Below are positions 14,950 through 26,777 of a DNA stretch of 60,000 bases, piece by piece (positions within the stretch are counted from its first letter, which is position 1; every line of letters starts with the position of its first letter). The notes beneath the pieces were generated by a model. The model was not told where the DNA came from. It made no database searches and worked only from the letters and a program-made list of their open reading frames with translations. The stretch covers positions 2,309,501 to 2,369,500 of the forward strand of contig WPIO01000026.1 of NCBI GenBank assembly GCA_009760855.2. Reading direction: 5' to 3'. The stretch comes from Cristatella mucedo. Lineage: Eukaryota > Bryozoa > Phylactolaemata > Cristatellidae. A program made the translations under genes and the position numbers.

Positions 14950-15881
14950 GGCCCGCCACGGCTTGGCTCCTTCATACATAGCTGAGCTGTTGCAACAGTT
15001 TCAGCCTGTTCGTTCCCTCAGGTCCTGTGTGGATGTGACAGCCCTCCGCACGACCTGTCGTCGGGCTGGGTAGCACGACCGAGCAACAAGTCTGCTGGCT
15101 CCAACACCAAAACCTTTATTCCACGAAACGCCAGCCAAGCCCAGTCTACACACACTAGACGGCTGCCGGCGTCGAGGGATCTCTCCCTCCCCTCCCGTTG
15201 TACTCCTCTGGTAACACTTATATTCCACGCATGTGTTGTTTTTCGCACCGTCGGGCCATTGTTTGTTCCGAACCTGCCTGACAGCTGGCGGCAGTTTGTG
15301 GTAGATTGATGTACCCACAGATGCCGCCAATGCATGGATTTGGGCAGGACTGCCGAGTCATCGTCTGCCCATCCACCGGTCGTGAGCTTGCGGCTTCGTA
15401 GGCAGCCTGAGAGCGATCGGGAGGTCTCCACCCAGTGCTCGCAGGCTGCAAGCGTCGTGTTCTTCCACAGTGGACAATAAGTTAGCTGTCCCATTCCTCC
15501 GCATAAAGACAGTTGGCGACAGAAGCTTGAGCTCTGCAGGTCCTAGACTGTGGAACTCGCTTCCACAATTCTAACGAAACGATAAATACTCTCCTACTGC
15601 CGACTATGGCACATCCTTTTCAGCGGTCCTGAGTTGCTACTTCTATGCTACTCACTACCTCAACTGCTCTCCTGACTCTACTATACTTCCCACTTTCTCT
15701 TTGTTGCGTGAGACGAAGTCTGTTGGCTACCGAATGTGTACCGAAAGCCGCTTAGGCTGTGAGTGGGCTATACAAAACTCTCCTGCGTAACACCCTCATG
15801 GTCTTTATGACTTTGTGGAGTTACAGACGGAGATACATTACATTACATTACATTACATTACATTACATTACATTACATTGC
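14950..15881 (+). mobile_element. LINE-A 5'-truncated copy inserted in left arm of the inverted repeat
   Basis: The sequence from AGGCCCGCCACGGCTTGGCT to GGAGTTACAGACGGAGATAC plus (ATTAC)n equals the 3' end of LINE-A. It is flanked by ATCTATAA (14,942-14,949) and ATCTAAAA (15,882-15,889), an 8 bp target-site duplication with one change. The right arm carries an uninterrupted ATCTATAACG at the same place (about 18,045), giving an empty-site control. A solo LTR splits this LINE at 15,034-15,469. Confidence 0.92.
15034..15469 (-). mobile_element. Solo LTR, 436 bp, nested in LINE-A
   Basis: The insert starts TGTGACAGCC and ends TTCCACA, so it has TG...CA termini, and it is flanked by the perfect 5 bp duplication GTGGA (15,029-15,033 and 15,470-15,474). 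Other LINE-A copies run straight through this site. On the minus strand a TATAAG near 15,222 is followed about 100 bases later by AATAAA (15,115-15,120), the usual U3-R-U5 order, so the LTR probably reads leftward. No internal retroelement sequence is adjacent, so it arose by LTR-LTR recombination. The Ty3/Gypsy-like TGTGACAG start is only suggestive of a family. Confidence 0.85.
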
Positions 15882-16405
15882 ATCTAAAACGGTCAGCTAC
15901 AAATGTACCTACAGCCACCGAGAGAAGCTCCAAAATTTTTCGGGTACTGCACTACACTGCATTAAAAGTGCAGCCACATCCTTTTAAACAATCGACAAAG
16001 GCACACTCGAGGCAATTCACGGCAATCGACGGCAATGGCCCGGCCTCTACTGCTATCGGTTTCGAATTTGCTAGAAATCTACCGTTTGAATTTGAAATTA
16101 TCCTACCACGTAACCCGCACTGTATACCACACGTACTGTCATTTTGAGAGTTTAACCTTGGGCAATGCATTGCAACCGACGGCAATTGTGCAAGGCAATA
16201 TAGCAATACATGATTGTTTGTTACAATTGCAAACAAAGTTGATGGGTGAAGATCCCATTTTCTCGCCTATTACACTAAGCTGTATTAAAAGTGCGACCGC
16301 ATCCTTTCAAACAATCACGAACGTACATTCGATTGCAATGCATGGCAATCGACGGCGATGGCCCGGGGAAATTAGCCAATTCATTACGGTTCGTTACAAA
16401 TATAC

Positions 16406-17512
16406 TGACAGTTGCTGATTGAAGCCTCAAATTTTCGTGGGCGTTGCACTACACTGCAATGCAAGTGCAGCAACGTCCTTTTAAGCAATCAAGATTGCAC
16501 AATCGAGGGCCACGGCCATCGACGGCAATGGCCCAGCTTCGACTGCCATCTGCTTCCCAGTGCCTTGACATTAGCTGATATAAGGTCAAATCGTCATGGC
16601 AAATAAATTTCACTGTGGCTGCACACATTTTCAACCTATGGTGCGCGTTCAATCTAGGGCAATTGATGGCAATCGAATGCATTGGCCCAGATAATTGTGT
16701 GCATCTGTGATGCTATCTTACAAACACATGCAGAGCTGGTGGGAGAACGTTCAGCTGTTCTTGCTTAGAATATGGTACTTAGCACAGTATTAAAAGTGCA
16801 ACCACATCTTTTCAACCAATCGCAAACGTATATTTGAGGGCGATGCTCGGCAATCAATGGAAACGGCCTGGGAAAATACGGAAATCTATAACGGTCCATT
16901 AAAAATAGACTTGTTGCTGCTGGGTGCCGCTCCCATTTAGTTTTCTCGTTTCGTGTACTCAATTTTTGGTTTGCCCATTAAAGGCTGTAGGCAATGGTAG
17001 CTCTCGGTTCCTGCAACGCAATCAACGGCTATAGCCCATGCCAATACAGCAATCTTCTGCAATCCGTCGTATATCAATTGCACCTAGGCTGTGCAAAGCT
17101 AAAGTACACATCAGGCATTGCATCGCAATTTTGTAAAGTGCAATTGCGTACCTAATGTAATAAGCTTAATGTAAATTGCTTCTTTGTCCGACTGACAAGT
17201 CCCTATTGGCTTGGCAATGACCAGCACACTGAAAGTTCTTAACCCTGGAAACTTCCTTCACAGCCCTTAGGTAGAGCACGATGAATAAATATGTATCATT
17301 TCACCTAATCATCATTACAGCTGTGCGAGCCTGAAGTTTCACTAATTAATGCAGCTCCTTGCCTTACTGCTAATGTTTAAGCGCTCACCAGAGCTCTAAT
17401 CCTCACCTCACCTGGTTGAGGAGGGCCGGTGACATGTTTTTCCAGCTAACCAAAAGGTATCCATCATCTGCTATGATCGCTCGACTCATATCCCTAGTTT
17501 CGCGACGTGAGT
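16406..17512. repeat. Spacer of the inverted repeat: four unpaired S1 monomers and ~400 bp unique sequence
   Basis: From 16,406 to about 17,100 the left-arm monomers continue (GGCAATGGCCCAG near 16,520, GCATTGGCCCAG near 16,680, AACGGCCTGGG near 16,862 and TATAGCCCATG near 17,030) with no reverse-complement partner. From about 17,100 to 17,512 I see non-repetitive sequence with no gene. This is the loop if the arms pair. Confidence 0.6.
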
Positions 17513-20222
17513 TCAGTCTCTACACTTCCAACAAATAGATTGCCGTATTTTCTCAGGCCGTTGCCGTCGATTGCCGCCCATCACCCTCGCATGGACGTTC
17601 GAGAATAGATGAAAGGATGCGATTGCACTTTCAATACAGCACACTGTAATACACAAAAAAGTGGGATATTCTACCACCAGCTTTGATTGTAATTTTAACA
17701 GACAATAATAGATTGCTGTATTGTCTCGAGCAATTTCCGTCCGCTGCAATGCATTGCCCAAGGTTAAACTCTCAAAATGACAGTATGTGCGCCCAGACTG
17801 AGCATTATGCGACAGGACAATTACAAATTCAAACGGCCAATTTAAGCAAATTTTAGTCTGATTGTGGTAGAGTCCGGGCCATTACCATCGATTGCCTTTG
17901 ATTGCCGTGAATTGCCCTCGATTGTGTCTTTGTCGATTGTTTAAAAAGATGTGGCTGCACTTTTAATGCAGTGTAGTGCAGTACCCGAGAAATGTTGGAG
18001 CTTCTCTCAGCGACTGTAGGTCCATTTGTAGCTTATCGTTATAGATTGGCATATTTCCCGTGCCATTGCCATCGATTTACGTGCATTGCTGTTGATTGAT
18101 CGCACAATGAGTGAAAGTTATGCACATGCACGGTAAATGTTACGTGGAATGAGAGTTCCAGTTTATTTCAGCCAATCTTGACAAGTTCCACGGAATTTGC
18201 TATTGGCCCCTACCATTGATGTGAATTGCCGTGTATTTCTGACAGTTAACGAGAGACTTTGAACGCAGCGATATGTAATGACAATTGAGGCCTCCCTCTG
18301 CCAATTTATCATCGATTTGCCGCGAATTAGAGTATTGGTCGAGCCGTTGCTGTCGATTGCCATTCATTGCTCGTGATTGTGGGTGTTCGATTGATTTTAA
18401 TTATGTGGCCACACTTCAAAAGCAATGCGCTGTGACATGTAAGATATATTTTATCTTGGACCAGTCACTTTCCAGTGATTTGCGGTGGATCGTAATGGAT
18501 TGCCGTATATGCCCCGGCCGCCGCCGTCGATTGCCATTCATAGCAAGAGATTAAACGGTCGGAGGTGGTTGAAAGGGTTGAGCGTACATGTGCGAAAGTG
18601 ATATGCTAACTGGAATGAGAGTTAGAGCTTGGTTCAACTGATTTCTCGTTGATTTGCCACGGACTGTGGCATGGGTTCCTGCAATTACCGTCGGTTGCCA
18701 TGCATTGTTGACTATTAACGTGCAAAATGCCTTGAAAGTCATATGCTTTCAATTTTAGCACAAAAAAGTGAAATGTGATTACCATTTGCACTTCGTGTAG
18801 CCAAGTTGTGGTTGACTTGCCACGGATTGCAGCAGACTGCTGCTTCGAGCCAAACCGTTGCAGTAGCCATAGATTGCCATGCTTTGCCCTTGATTTAACT
18901 AATGCAATTGCTTGAATTGACATGGTTGACTTTAACCAGTCGGCTTTGCAACATGCATTTAAAATTAGAGCATTGCGAAACCGATTTCAGGGCATTTTGC
19001 CTCGGATTGCTTTATATTGCCATATATGCCCGGTCATTGCAGTCAATTGTAGTGTATTGCTGCTGAATGATCAAAGTAATTGTAGTGAAATTTCGGAATT
19101 ACACAATAACTGAAAATGAAATTAGAGCAACGGGAAATTACTATTAGAGCTTAAAATGTACATATTCTGGTCGTTTTGTGGTGGCTTGTGCCAGATTGAC
19201 TACTGGCCCGGGCTGTTGCAGTCAATTGCAGTGCATTGCCACAGAATGATCGAGACAATTACAGTAAAGTTATGCGAGTACACAATAACCAAAGAATAGA
19301 GCAGCGTGCAATCACAAATAGAACTTCTAGTGTTGGTGTTCTGATCGCTGTGCGGCGGATTGCAGCAGATTTGGCGGATTGTGATGAATTATGGTGTGGG
19401 ACCGGGCTGATGCAGGGAATTGCAGTTTATTGCATGAGGAAGCTTGTGCTTAATTGAGCAAAGTTTTGTGGGTGCACTTTGAACTGAGTCTAGTCCTATA
19501 TTCATTGCCAATTAGAGCGATGCGATGGTGATTTGAGCATGATTTGCAGTGGAATACGGTAGTAATGGAATACAAGGTAGTTTGCTGGTCATTTCGGACG
19601 ATAGCTGCCGATTGCTACAGTTTGAGGATGTACAATTGTTTTATTTTACGGGGTGGTTCACACAGCACGGTGGACTTTAATATTCAATAAAAACTGGAGC
19701 TCGGAAAAATCTATCTCGATTTTTCTGTGGTTGATTGAGGTGGTTTTAGGTATTTTTCGGGACTTCTGTAGTCGCTTGGAGGACATTGCACCGGTACGGC
19801 CGCGCCTATGCAAGTGCAACTTTCGCAGAGTGTGCTGTCATATGCAATCAAAAAAGGAGCTTTTCGAACAGGATTTGTTCCGTTTGTGGTGGAATGCAGC
19901 GAATTGTGGTATCGGCCTGGGCCACTGCAATCTTATCTCAGTGGACTTCATGAGAACGTTTGAAATTGCACGAAAACTTCTGGGTACATTGTTAGCATAG
20001 CGTAGTTTGATATTCCAAAAACTTTGGAGCTGTTCGCAATTGATTTACGGTTGAATTAACGGGAACTAGAGTGGATAGCTGTGGATTGTAGTGGAATTGT
20101 TGACGGATAATTTTGAACGTTTACAGCAATATCAGCACAAAATTTAAGCTCGGCAATGCTTGCTTTTGGTCGATTTAAGCCTAATTTGAGTGGATGGAGG
20201 TAGATGTGGTAATTCGTCGAAC

Positions 20223-20407
20223 CCGTAAGAGAGTGGTAAGAGGAACGGCGTGCAGTTACTAAGGCTGGTAAGCGAATGGCAGAGGAAGACGTTCCGACTA
20301 CCAGGGCGTGATTTTAAGCGTGGGCCTGCTGGTTCCCTCCACGCCCGACTCGAGCAAGCCGTATTGCTGAGACCAACTATGGCAGGAACCGCTATACTAA
20401 CCACTTT
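20223..20407. other. Unassigned segment between inverted repeat and second hAT-like terminus
   Basis: This 185 bp segment is GC-richer than its surroundings. I find no match elsewhere in the window and no coding pattern supported by context. Confidence 0.3.
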
Positions 20408-20520
20408 ACTTAGACCAGAGGTCGCCGCAAATCCGGCCTTTATGCCAGATATGCCCCAGCTAGCACTCCAGTCCGGCCTAAAGTCACCTTAGTTATTTGT
20501 CGTTGGATCCGACCTAATTA
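20408..20520 (+). mobile_element. hAT-like transposon terminus (fragment 2)
   Basis: CAGAGGTCGCCGCAAATCCG followed by CCAGCTAGCACTCCAGTCCG matches fragment 1 (11,963-12,075) over about 110 bp in the same orientation, including TTAGTTATTT...GGATCC near its end. LINE-B homology restarts shortly after, at about 20,560. Confidence 0.5.
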
Positions 20521-20559
20521 ATAATTATAAAAATCATAATAATGCATTTAATATTTTTT

Positions 20560-21265
20560 GCAGCACCTCAATGTCTACATTCAAGCAGGTCACTAGTGAC
20601 CTCGTCCTGAAGTTCGTATCACAATCAAAGAAGACAGCAAGTCCATTGGACCCCATTCCCACTGTCCTGCTTCTACGCTGCATTTATCTGCAGCTGACAT
20701 GCATAACTAGCATCATTAATGTGTTATTAGCCTCAGGTCATGTCCCAGCACCTTTCAAAACGCTGTAGTCAGGCCACTACTCAAGAAAGCGACACTAGAC
20801 CAAGAGAACTTGAGCAACTAACCGCCCAGTCTCTCTTCTATAATTCTTATCGAAGACATTGGAACGATCGTGGCAGACCAGTTGAACTCCTATATTGAAA
20901 CTTCCAACATTGCTAGTAAATTATAGCCTGGCTCTAGAGCTAAGTACTCCACAGAGTCAGCATGATATAGAGTATGAAGAAAGAAATTTAAAACGCACAT
21001 ATTTATTACAGCATTTAGTGTGTCCTTGTGATTCGTTCTATAGTGCTTATTCGCTCTGACACTGCTGCATGCTGCCACTAACCACACTTGCATGCTGACC
21101 AAGTGCATGTCACCCGTAACCAATTTACTAAGTTGTTTATCAAGAAGGATACCACTCACCATTCAATTGTGCTTCCTTTGCAGCAAAATTTAAGGTGCCT
21201 AAAAATATATTGAGTTCTCTGAGAACGCTTTATAAATTTTATTATCATCATTATTATTATTACTA
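20560..21265 (+). mobile_element. LINE-B copy, continuation: reverse transcriptase start and 3' end
   Basis: It resumes with the frame containing FKQVTSDLVLKFVSQSKKTA, matching residues 4-23 of the LINE-B ORF at 38,220-39,815, then decays with stops. Around 20,970 it jumps over most of the reverse transcriptase to the 3' UTR (TGCTGCCACTAACCACACTT) and ends with the stem-loop and an ATT-rich tail near 21,260. The central deletion removed about 1.4 kb. Together with 10,745-11,962 it forms one interrupted element. Confidence 0.85.
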
Positions 21266-21346
21266 TAAGCTCGCCAAAGAAAAGCCACAAGTCAGCAAAT
21301 GCTTGGAATAAAGATTGATTCCAATTCCTATCCGCACTAGAGAGCG

Positions 21347-23580
21347 GCCTCAGGCGACTCCCAGCATGCTCCGTGGACCTTTACCTGATTTCTCCCCGAT
21401 ACCTTCGGGTATTCAGCTGCTAGGTTTGCTGTGACTATGTATGAGTTGTCCTCGGATATGCTACACCAAACAGAACCTGACTAGCATAAGGTGCGATGTC
21501 GCCATTAGTCGATAATTTCCGGTGGACCCTTTTCGGCTGGTCAACGAGAACCTTCCTGCATCCCGCGTTCGCCCTATCAGCAGCTCGGCTATCAAACCCA
21601 CGATTCGTAAGTTTAAAGCGCTGAATTGTACTCGTTGTATCTCACCTGCCGTCCCTCAGAATTTTGTGAAACATTGACCGGCGGCTGTTACTAAGGTCCA
21701 ATCCAAACTCGAAGGGCCCGCGTATGCTGGGCCGGCTACACGCCGACTTCCATGCAAGCCCCTTCATCGACGTTGCGCAGTTGTTGAGCAGCACAAGCCA
21801 ATTCACCGACGTCACGCAGTTGCTGGGCAGCTTCTTAAGTTCCGTCTACTAAATGTCTGCTCGCCAAAACCCAAGAGGTTACTCATTCGCGATCAGGTGG
21901 TCCAGGAGAAGATCATCTCTGTGGTATTCACCGGTACCACAGATTTTTAATGCTTCTTTGAAAAAAATGGGTTGTACCCAAGTCCTTCAAATCGGCAATC
22001 GCTAGATCCATACTTTAAAAGCCTGGATTAGATACAGAGGTACTGGCAAACAATCACCCAGTTTTTCTTCTTTCATTCTTGTCAAAGATTCTTGAAACTA
22101 TTGTCGCTAAGCAGATGGTGGCACATGTAGAATAGAATAAATGTAAGAAACATTTCAATCAGGGTTCAAGAGGCGGCACTCTACTGAAAATGCTCTCCTA
22201 CAATGTAAACAGTGCCATTCTGTATGGCAAAGATGACGGGAATGTCAATGCCCAAGCTCAACTAGATCTATCGGCTGCCTTCTACACCATTGCTCACGAT
22301 AATCTACTTGAACGATTGATAACGATCGGTGTGGCAGACGAGACACTGGCGCGGTTTGAAGCCTACTTCTCTTATCGTGTTCATACCATCGTCTGGGGTC
22401 ATGTCTCACACACGAGACGGGTCACCTGTGGAGTACCTCAAGGGTCCGTACTCGTTCTCTTGCTGTTCTCCATTAATAATCAACCTCTGGGAAGTGATTA
22501 AGGCCCATGGAATTAAATATTACTTTTAAGCTGCCGATACTAAGGTGTATATGTCATTCAAAACGTCGGAATCTGCTGCACAAACGAATAAACTGTATAC
22601 TTGCCTTGCTAACATCTGATCCTGGATGTCGGAAAACTTCTTGAAATTAAATGACGATAAAACCGAACTGCTGCTCATAGGACGCCCTAAGCATGTGGCT
22701 GGATAAAAAGGCTTTGCTCTTCTAATAAGCGATGCTGTCGTGCGACCTTCACCACTTGCTCAAAATTTAGGTGTCGTTTTCGACAGCTGCCTCAATTTTA
22801 AAAGCTTCATTCAGAAGACTGCTTCTACAGCTAGCCGTAATGGCCGATCCCCATGTAAACTTAGGAGCTGTCTTTCACAGTGGCTTGCAAATAATTTAAC
22901 TAGCTCATTAGTTCTGTCTCGGCTTGATTGTTGTAATTCCTTTTTGGCTGGCTACCAAAGAAAGCAACTAGGCCACTGCAGCTGGCTCTGAATATGGCTG
23001 CAAGTATAGTTTTTCAAGTCACAGAAATTTGACCACGTGTCTCCTTTGCTAAAAGAGTGAGGATGGCTACCTGTTGATCAAAGGATACAGAGCGAATTTC
23101 TTAAGCTGACCCACAAGGCCCACCATGCCTTGGCTCCTCCGTACCTAGTTGAACTGCTGCAACAGTGTCAGCCTCTTCATGCCCTCAGGTCCTGTATGGA
23201 CAATAAATTAGTGGTTCCATTCTTTCGCTTAAAGACCATTGACGACAGAAGCTTTAGCTCTGTAGGTCCTAGACTGTGGAACTCGCTTTCACGGTTTCAC
23301 AAAACGACAACTACTCTTCTGCCCCCGACTATTGCTCATTCTTTCATTGGTCCTGAGCTGCTTCTTCCATACTATTCACTACCTCAACTGCTCTCCTGAC
23401 TTCTATGCTTCCTATTTTCATTTTTTTGTGAGATGGTCTGTTTGCTACCGAGTTCATGCCGAAAAGCCGCTTAGGCTGTGAGTGCGCTATATAAAAACTC
23501 TCCTTCCTAACACCCAGTTAGCCTTTATGGCTATGTGGAGTTACAGACGGAGATGCAATACATTACATTGCATTCTTTTC
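21347..23580 (+). mobile_element. LINE-A copy with intact 5' start and internal deletions
   Basis: It begins GCCTCAGGCGACTCC, the same first bases as the element ending at 46,006, which fixes the family's true 5' end. It keeps the 5' UTR (GTCCTCGGATATGCTACAC), part of the endonuclease region with FRLLNVCSPK near 21,840, a reverse transcriptase remnant at 22,190-22,501 (LDLSAAFYTIAHD, GVPQGSVL) and the C-terminal region 22,740-23,399. It ends in GGAGTTACAGACGGAGATGC and a short ACATT tail. It spans 2.2 kb against 3.47 kb for the full copy, with stops and frameshifts, so it is dead. Confidence 0.88.
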
Positions 23581-23944
23581 TTTTGCGTATGTTTGCTTTC
23601 GTTAAGGTAGTCGACGTCATGACGTCGGAACCGATTTCAAGGCTTTAGGAGCATTTGAACTAAAAGCAGGACTAATCAAAGAATTCGACGTTCATTCAAG
23701 GCATTGCTACACGGTTTTAGTAGGAAGATGGGGGATAGTATGGTTCCCTAGAAGGGTTGGAAGGTAGTTCTGATAGGTAGCCGAGATAGCGAGTATGTAG
23801 TTCATGGCAGAAAGCCTAGCCACAGAGTTGTGCACTCACTGGTTTGGCTGGCCGCTTGACCCACAACCAGTTAACTATGGATATCAAGGTCGGATTTCAC
23901 ATATGCGTGATACCACGACAATTACCGAAGTAACTCTTACAGAT

Positions 23945-24418
23945 TTATAATAATAATTATAATAATACTGTTAATAGTATAATGCTTTTGATATAACACA
24001 ATTGGATCACTCAATCTCTTTCTAGGCACTTTAAATTTGCTGAAAAGAAAGCACCATCGAATGGTTATTTGTAGGGTGATCAATAAAAACAAGAATGATA
24101 TGGTTAAGAGTGACGTACATAGGGTCAGCACTAAAGCTTAGTTATTGGCTGTATGCTCAGTTTCAGCATGCATAAGCACACAGTGGACGAATTGCAGGGA
24201 CCAACAAAATGCTGCCATAAACAAATTCGTTTTTAGGTTCTTTTAACTGTGGTCAAGTCAGGAGATGTCGTGATGCGAGTCAGAAGTGAGTTTTAGGTTC
24301 TGGGAGCATACGAACTAAAGGCTTGGTTTCCAAAGGATTTGAGGCTCGCAGGAGGTGTAGGTAAACAATTAGATTCCGAAAAGTGGCTCGCACTTGGCTT
24401 AGCCTGGTGGCCGAATAG
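23945..24418 (-). mobile_element. LINE-B 3' fragment
   Basis: An AAT-rich tail is followed by the reverse-complement stem-loop (TCAATCTCTTTCTAGGCACT) and 3' UTR sequence (GTGACGTACATAGGGTCAGC) leading into a decayed coding end near 24,290-24,400. It is diverged, and adjacent to the next LINE-B copy at 24,441. Confidence 0.75.
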
Positions 24419-24440
24419 ACCTTATAGGTCAGCGTAAACC

Positions 24441-25995
24441 AAATAATAATAATAATAATAGTGCACTTGATAAGCGCTTTCAGAGAAATCGATCTCTTTC
24501 TAGGCGCTTTACATTTGCTGCAGAGAGAAATGCGATTGAATGGTGCTTGATGAACAGCATCAGGGTCTGCATGTAAATGTGGTTAGTGGCAGCATGCACA
24601 GTGTCAGCACTCATAAGGAAATGAAGGACGAATCCCAGGGACCTCAATCAGATAACGACGAATCACAGGGACCGCTAAATGCTGTCCTAAATAGGTGTAT
24701 CTTTAAGTTCTTTTTAAAAGTGGTCAAGTCTGGGTATGTTCTGCCGCAAGTCTAGAGGTAATTCCAGGCTTTGGGAGCATACGAACTAAATGCGCCGTCT
24801 CTAGAGGATTACAGGTTTGTACGAGGTATTGGTTAACAGTTGGAGTCTGAAAAGCGGGTGGTACGATGCTTGGCCTCGTAGGAGAGTAGATCTGAGAGAA
24901 AGGCTGGAGCCAAAGAATTCATTGACCTGAAAGTGAGCGACAAAACCTTGAAGTCTATCTGTTGGATGACTGGTAGACAGATCGGCGAGAAGTGGTGTGA
25001 TGTGTACAACTGCGACGCTCACAATAGACAAGCCTAGCTGCGAAGTTTTGCACCAACTGTAATTGCCTGATTGCACATTCCGGTAGGCCAGCAAGTAGTG
25101 AGTTGCAGAAGTCACGACGGGATGTCATAAATGCATGGAACAACTTAGACGTGGTATCCTGATCTAAACAAGCCTGATATTTAGCAATGTAATGTAGCTG
25201 AAAGTAGGCAGATTTGACTGTGGACCTGATGTGGTCGTCTAACGAGAGGTCACTATGGAACGAGACACCTAGATTTTGAGCTGATTCAACAGGACATATG
25301 CTGGCAGATCCAATTTTGAGCGTCAGCCTTTCCAATTTCTGGATCATACTGGGTTTGCCCATGACTTGTAAGTTAGTTTTATCATCGTTTAGTTTTAGGA
25401 AATTTGCTGCCATCCATGTGTGGATGTCATTAAAACATGCAGCAAGTGAGTTGAGAGAATCCGAGGTGCTCGAAGGCTGGGAGGGATCAAAGCAAAGGTG
25501 AAACTGAGTGTCATCCGCATAGAAGTGAAAGCCTAGGCTGTGTTTGGCACTCACCTCAACAATAGGGAGAATTTAAACCATGAAAAGAACCAGGCCTAGC
25601 ACGGAGCTCTGCCGTACCCCATAGTTCAAAGGCTCCTCGGATGATCTTCTTTCATTCACATCAATCCTCTGGAGTCTCCCATTGAGATAGGACCTGAACC
25701 ACTGCAGAGCAGTGCCAGTGATACCCAGGCGTGATGAGAGGCGCTCTAGAAGAGTTTTCTGATCGATAGTATCAAAAGCTGCCGAAGGATCAAGCAGAAC
25801 AAGCAGTGACACTCTACCTATGTCTGCATTCCTAAGTAGGTCGTTGTACACCCTAAGTAATGCTGACTCTGTGGAGAGATTAGCTCTAAAGCCAGACTAG
25901 AACTTACTAGCAAGGTTTGAAGTTTCAATATATGAGTGCAGCTGGTCCACCACGACCCGTACCAGTGTCTTGGATAGTAATAGTAGAAGGGAGAC
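24441..25995 (-). mobile_element. LINE-B 5'-truncated copy with reverse transcriptase remnants
   Basis: From the (AAT)n tail at 24,442 the stem-loop, 3' UTR and coding end follow. Frames 25,573-25,851 (LLVLLDPSAAFDTIDQKTLL) and 24,955-25,554 (FHFYADDTQFHL) are in one phase, separated by a stop. The C-terminal part (24,801-25,115) is in another phase after a frameshift. It ends near AGACTGGGCGGTA, corresponding to the NYRPVSLLP region of the intact frame. Confidence 0.88.
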
Positions 25996-26027
25996 TGGGC
26001 GGTATATGAATAATGAAGAATAATGAA

Positions 26028-26690
26028 GGGACCTAAAAGTGAGCGACAAAACCTTAAAGGCGATGCTTCACTTTACTTGGAGTCCGTGCAGGCGGTCTAG
26101 AAGTAGTGAGATCAACAGGCAACTGTGACGCTCACCACAAACTAGCCAAGCTGCAGAGTTTTGCACCAGCTGTAAGTGCCTGATAGCGAATGCCTGTAGA
26201 CCAGCAAGCGGTAAGTTGCATAAGCCCAAACAAAATTTTACAAATACATGGACCAGTTTAGATGTGGTATCCTTTCTCTAAAAAATCCTTAATGTTAGCA
26301 ATGTTACGTGAATGTTACTGAATGTCGGCAGGTAGCTGTGGAGCAGATGTAATCGTCTAATGACGGGTCACTTGGGAACGTGACACCTATTTTTCGTAAA
26401 GATTTAACAGAAAAATGCTAACAGAGCCCATTTCTAGCCTTAAACTTTCTAATTTCTGAATCGCACTTGGTTTGCTAATAACCAGTAAGTTGGTTTTTAT
26501 CATCATTCAATTTAACTAAGTTTGCTTCCATCCATGTGCAGATGTAATCAATACATGCAGCAACGGAGGTGAGAACATTGAAGTTCTGAAGATTTGGCAG
26601 GCATGAAAGCAGAGGTATAAGTGATTGCTATCTGCATAGAAGCGAAAGCCTAGATTGTGCCTAGCACACACATCTCAAAGAGAGAGAGAC

Positions 26691-26777
<87 letters not shown>

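Larger units (their letters stand above)
12449..20222. repeat. Giant inverted repeat built of tandem ~170 bp monomers (family S1)
   Basis: The left arm (12,449-16,405) and right arm (17,513-20,222) are reverse complements along their length. Net of later insertions the left arm is about 2.86 kb, against 2.71 kb on the right. Landmark pairs: TTCGACGAATTAC 12,450 with 20,220; CCACTCTAGTTCCCGT 12,675 with 20,060; TTCGCAATGC 13,981 with 18,975; AGAAGCTCCAA 15,920 with 18,000. Each arm contains monomers marked by GGCAATCGACGGCAATGGCC(CGGG), recurring at about 168-176 bp (for example 13,742, 13,918, 14,090, 14,262, 14,430, 14,600, 14,770). Paired segments of opposite arms are far more alike than neighbouring monomers, so an already diverged block was duplicated in inverted orientation. 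Foldback-type transposon, inverted satellite block and hairpin-RNA source are all possible. No coding function is seen. Confidence 0.88.

Noticed and set aside
15001-15494. Overlapping minus-strand frames of 109, 158 and 77 codons
   Set aside because: They lie within the solo LTR and its LINE flanks and have no family features; GC-rich LTR sequence is open by chance.
11963-20520. A single hAT element spanning the whole inverted array
   Set aside because: The two hAT-like termini are in direct, not inverted, orientation, so they cannot be the two ends of one element.
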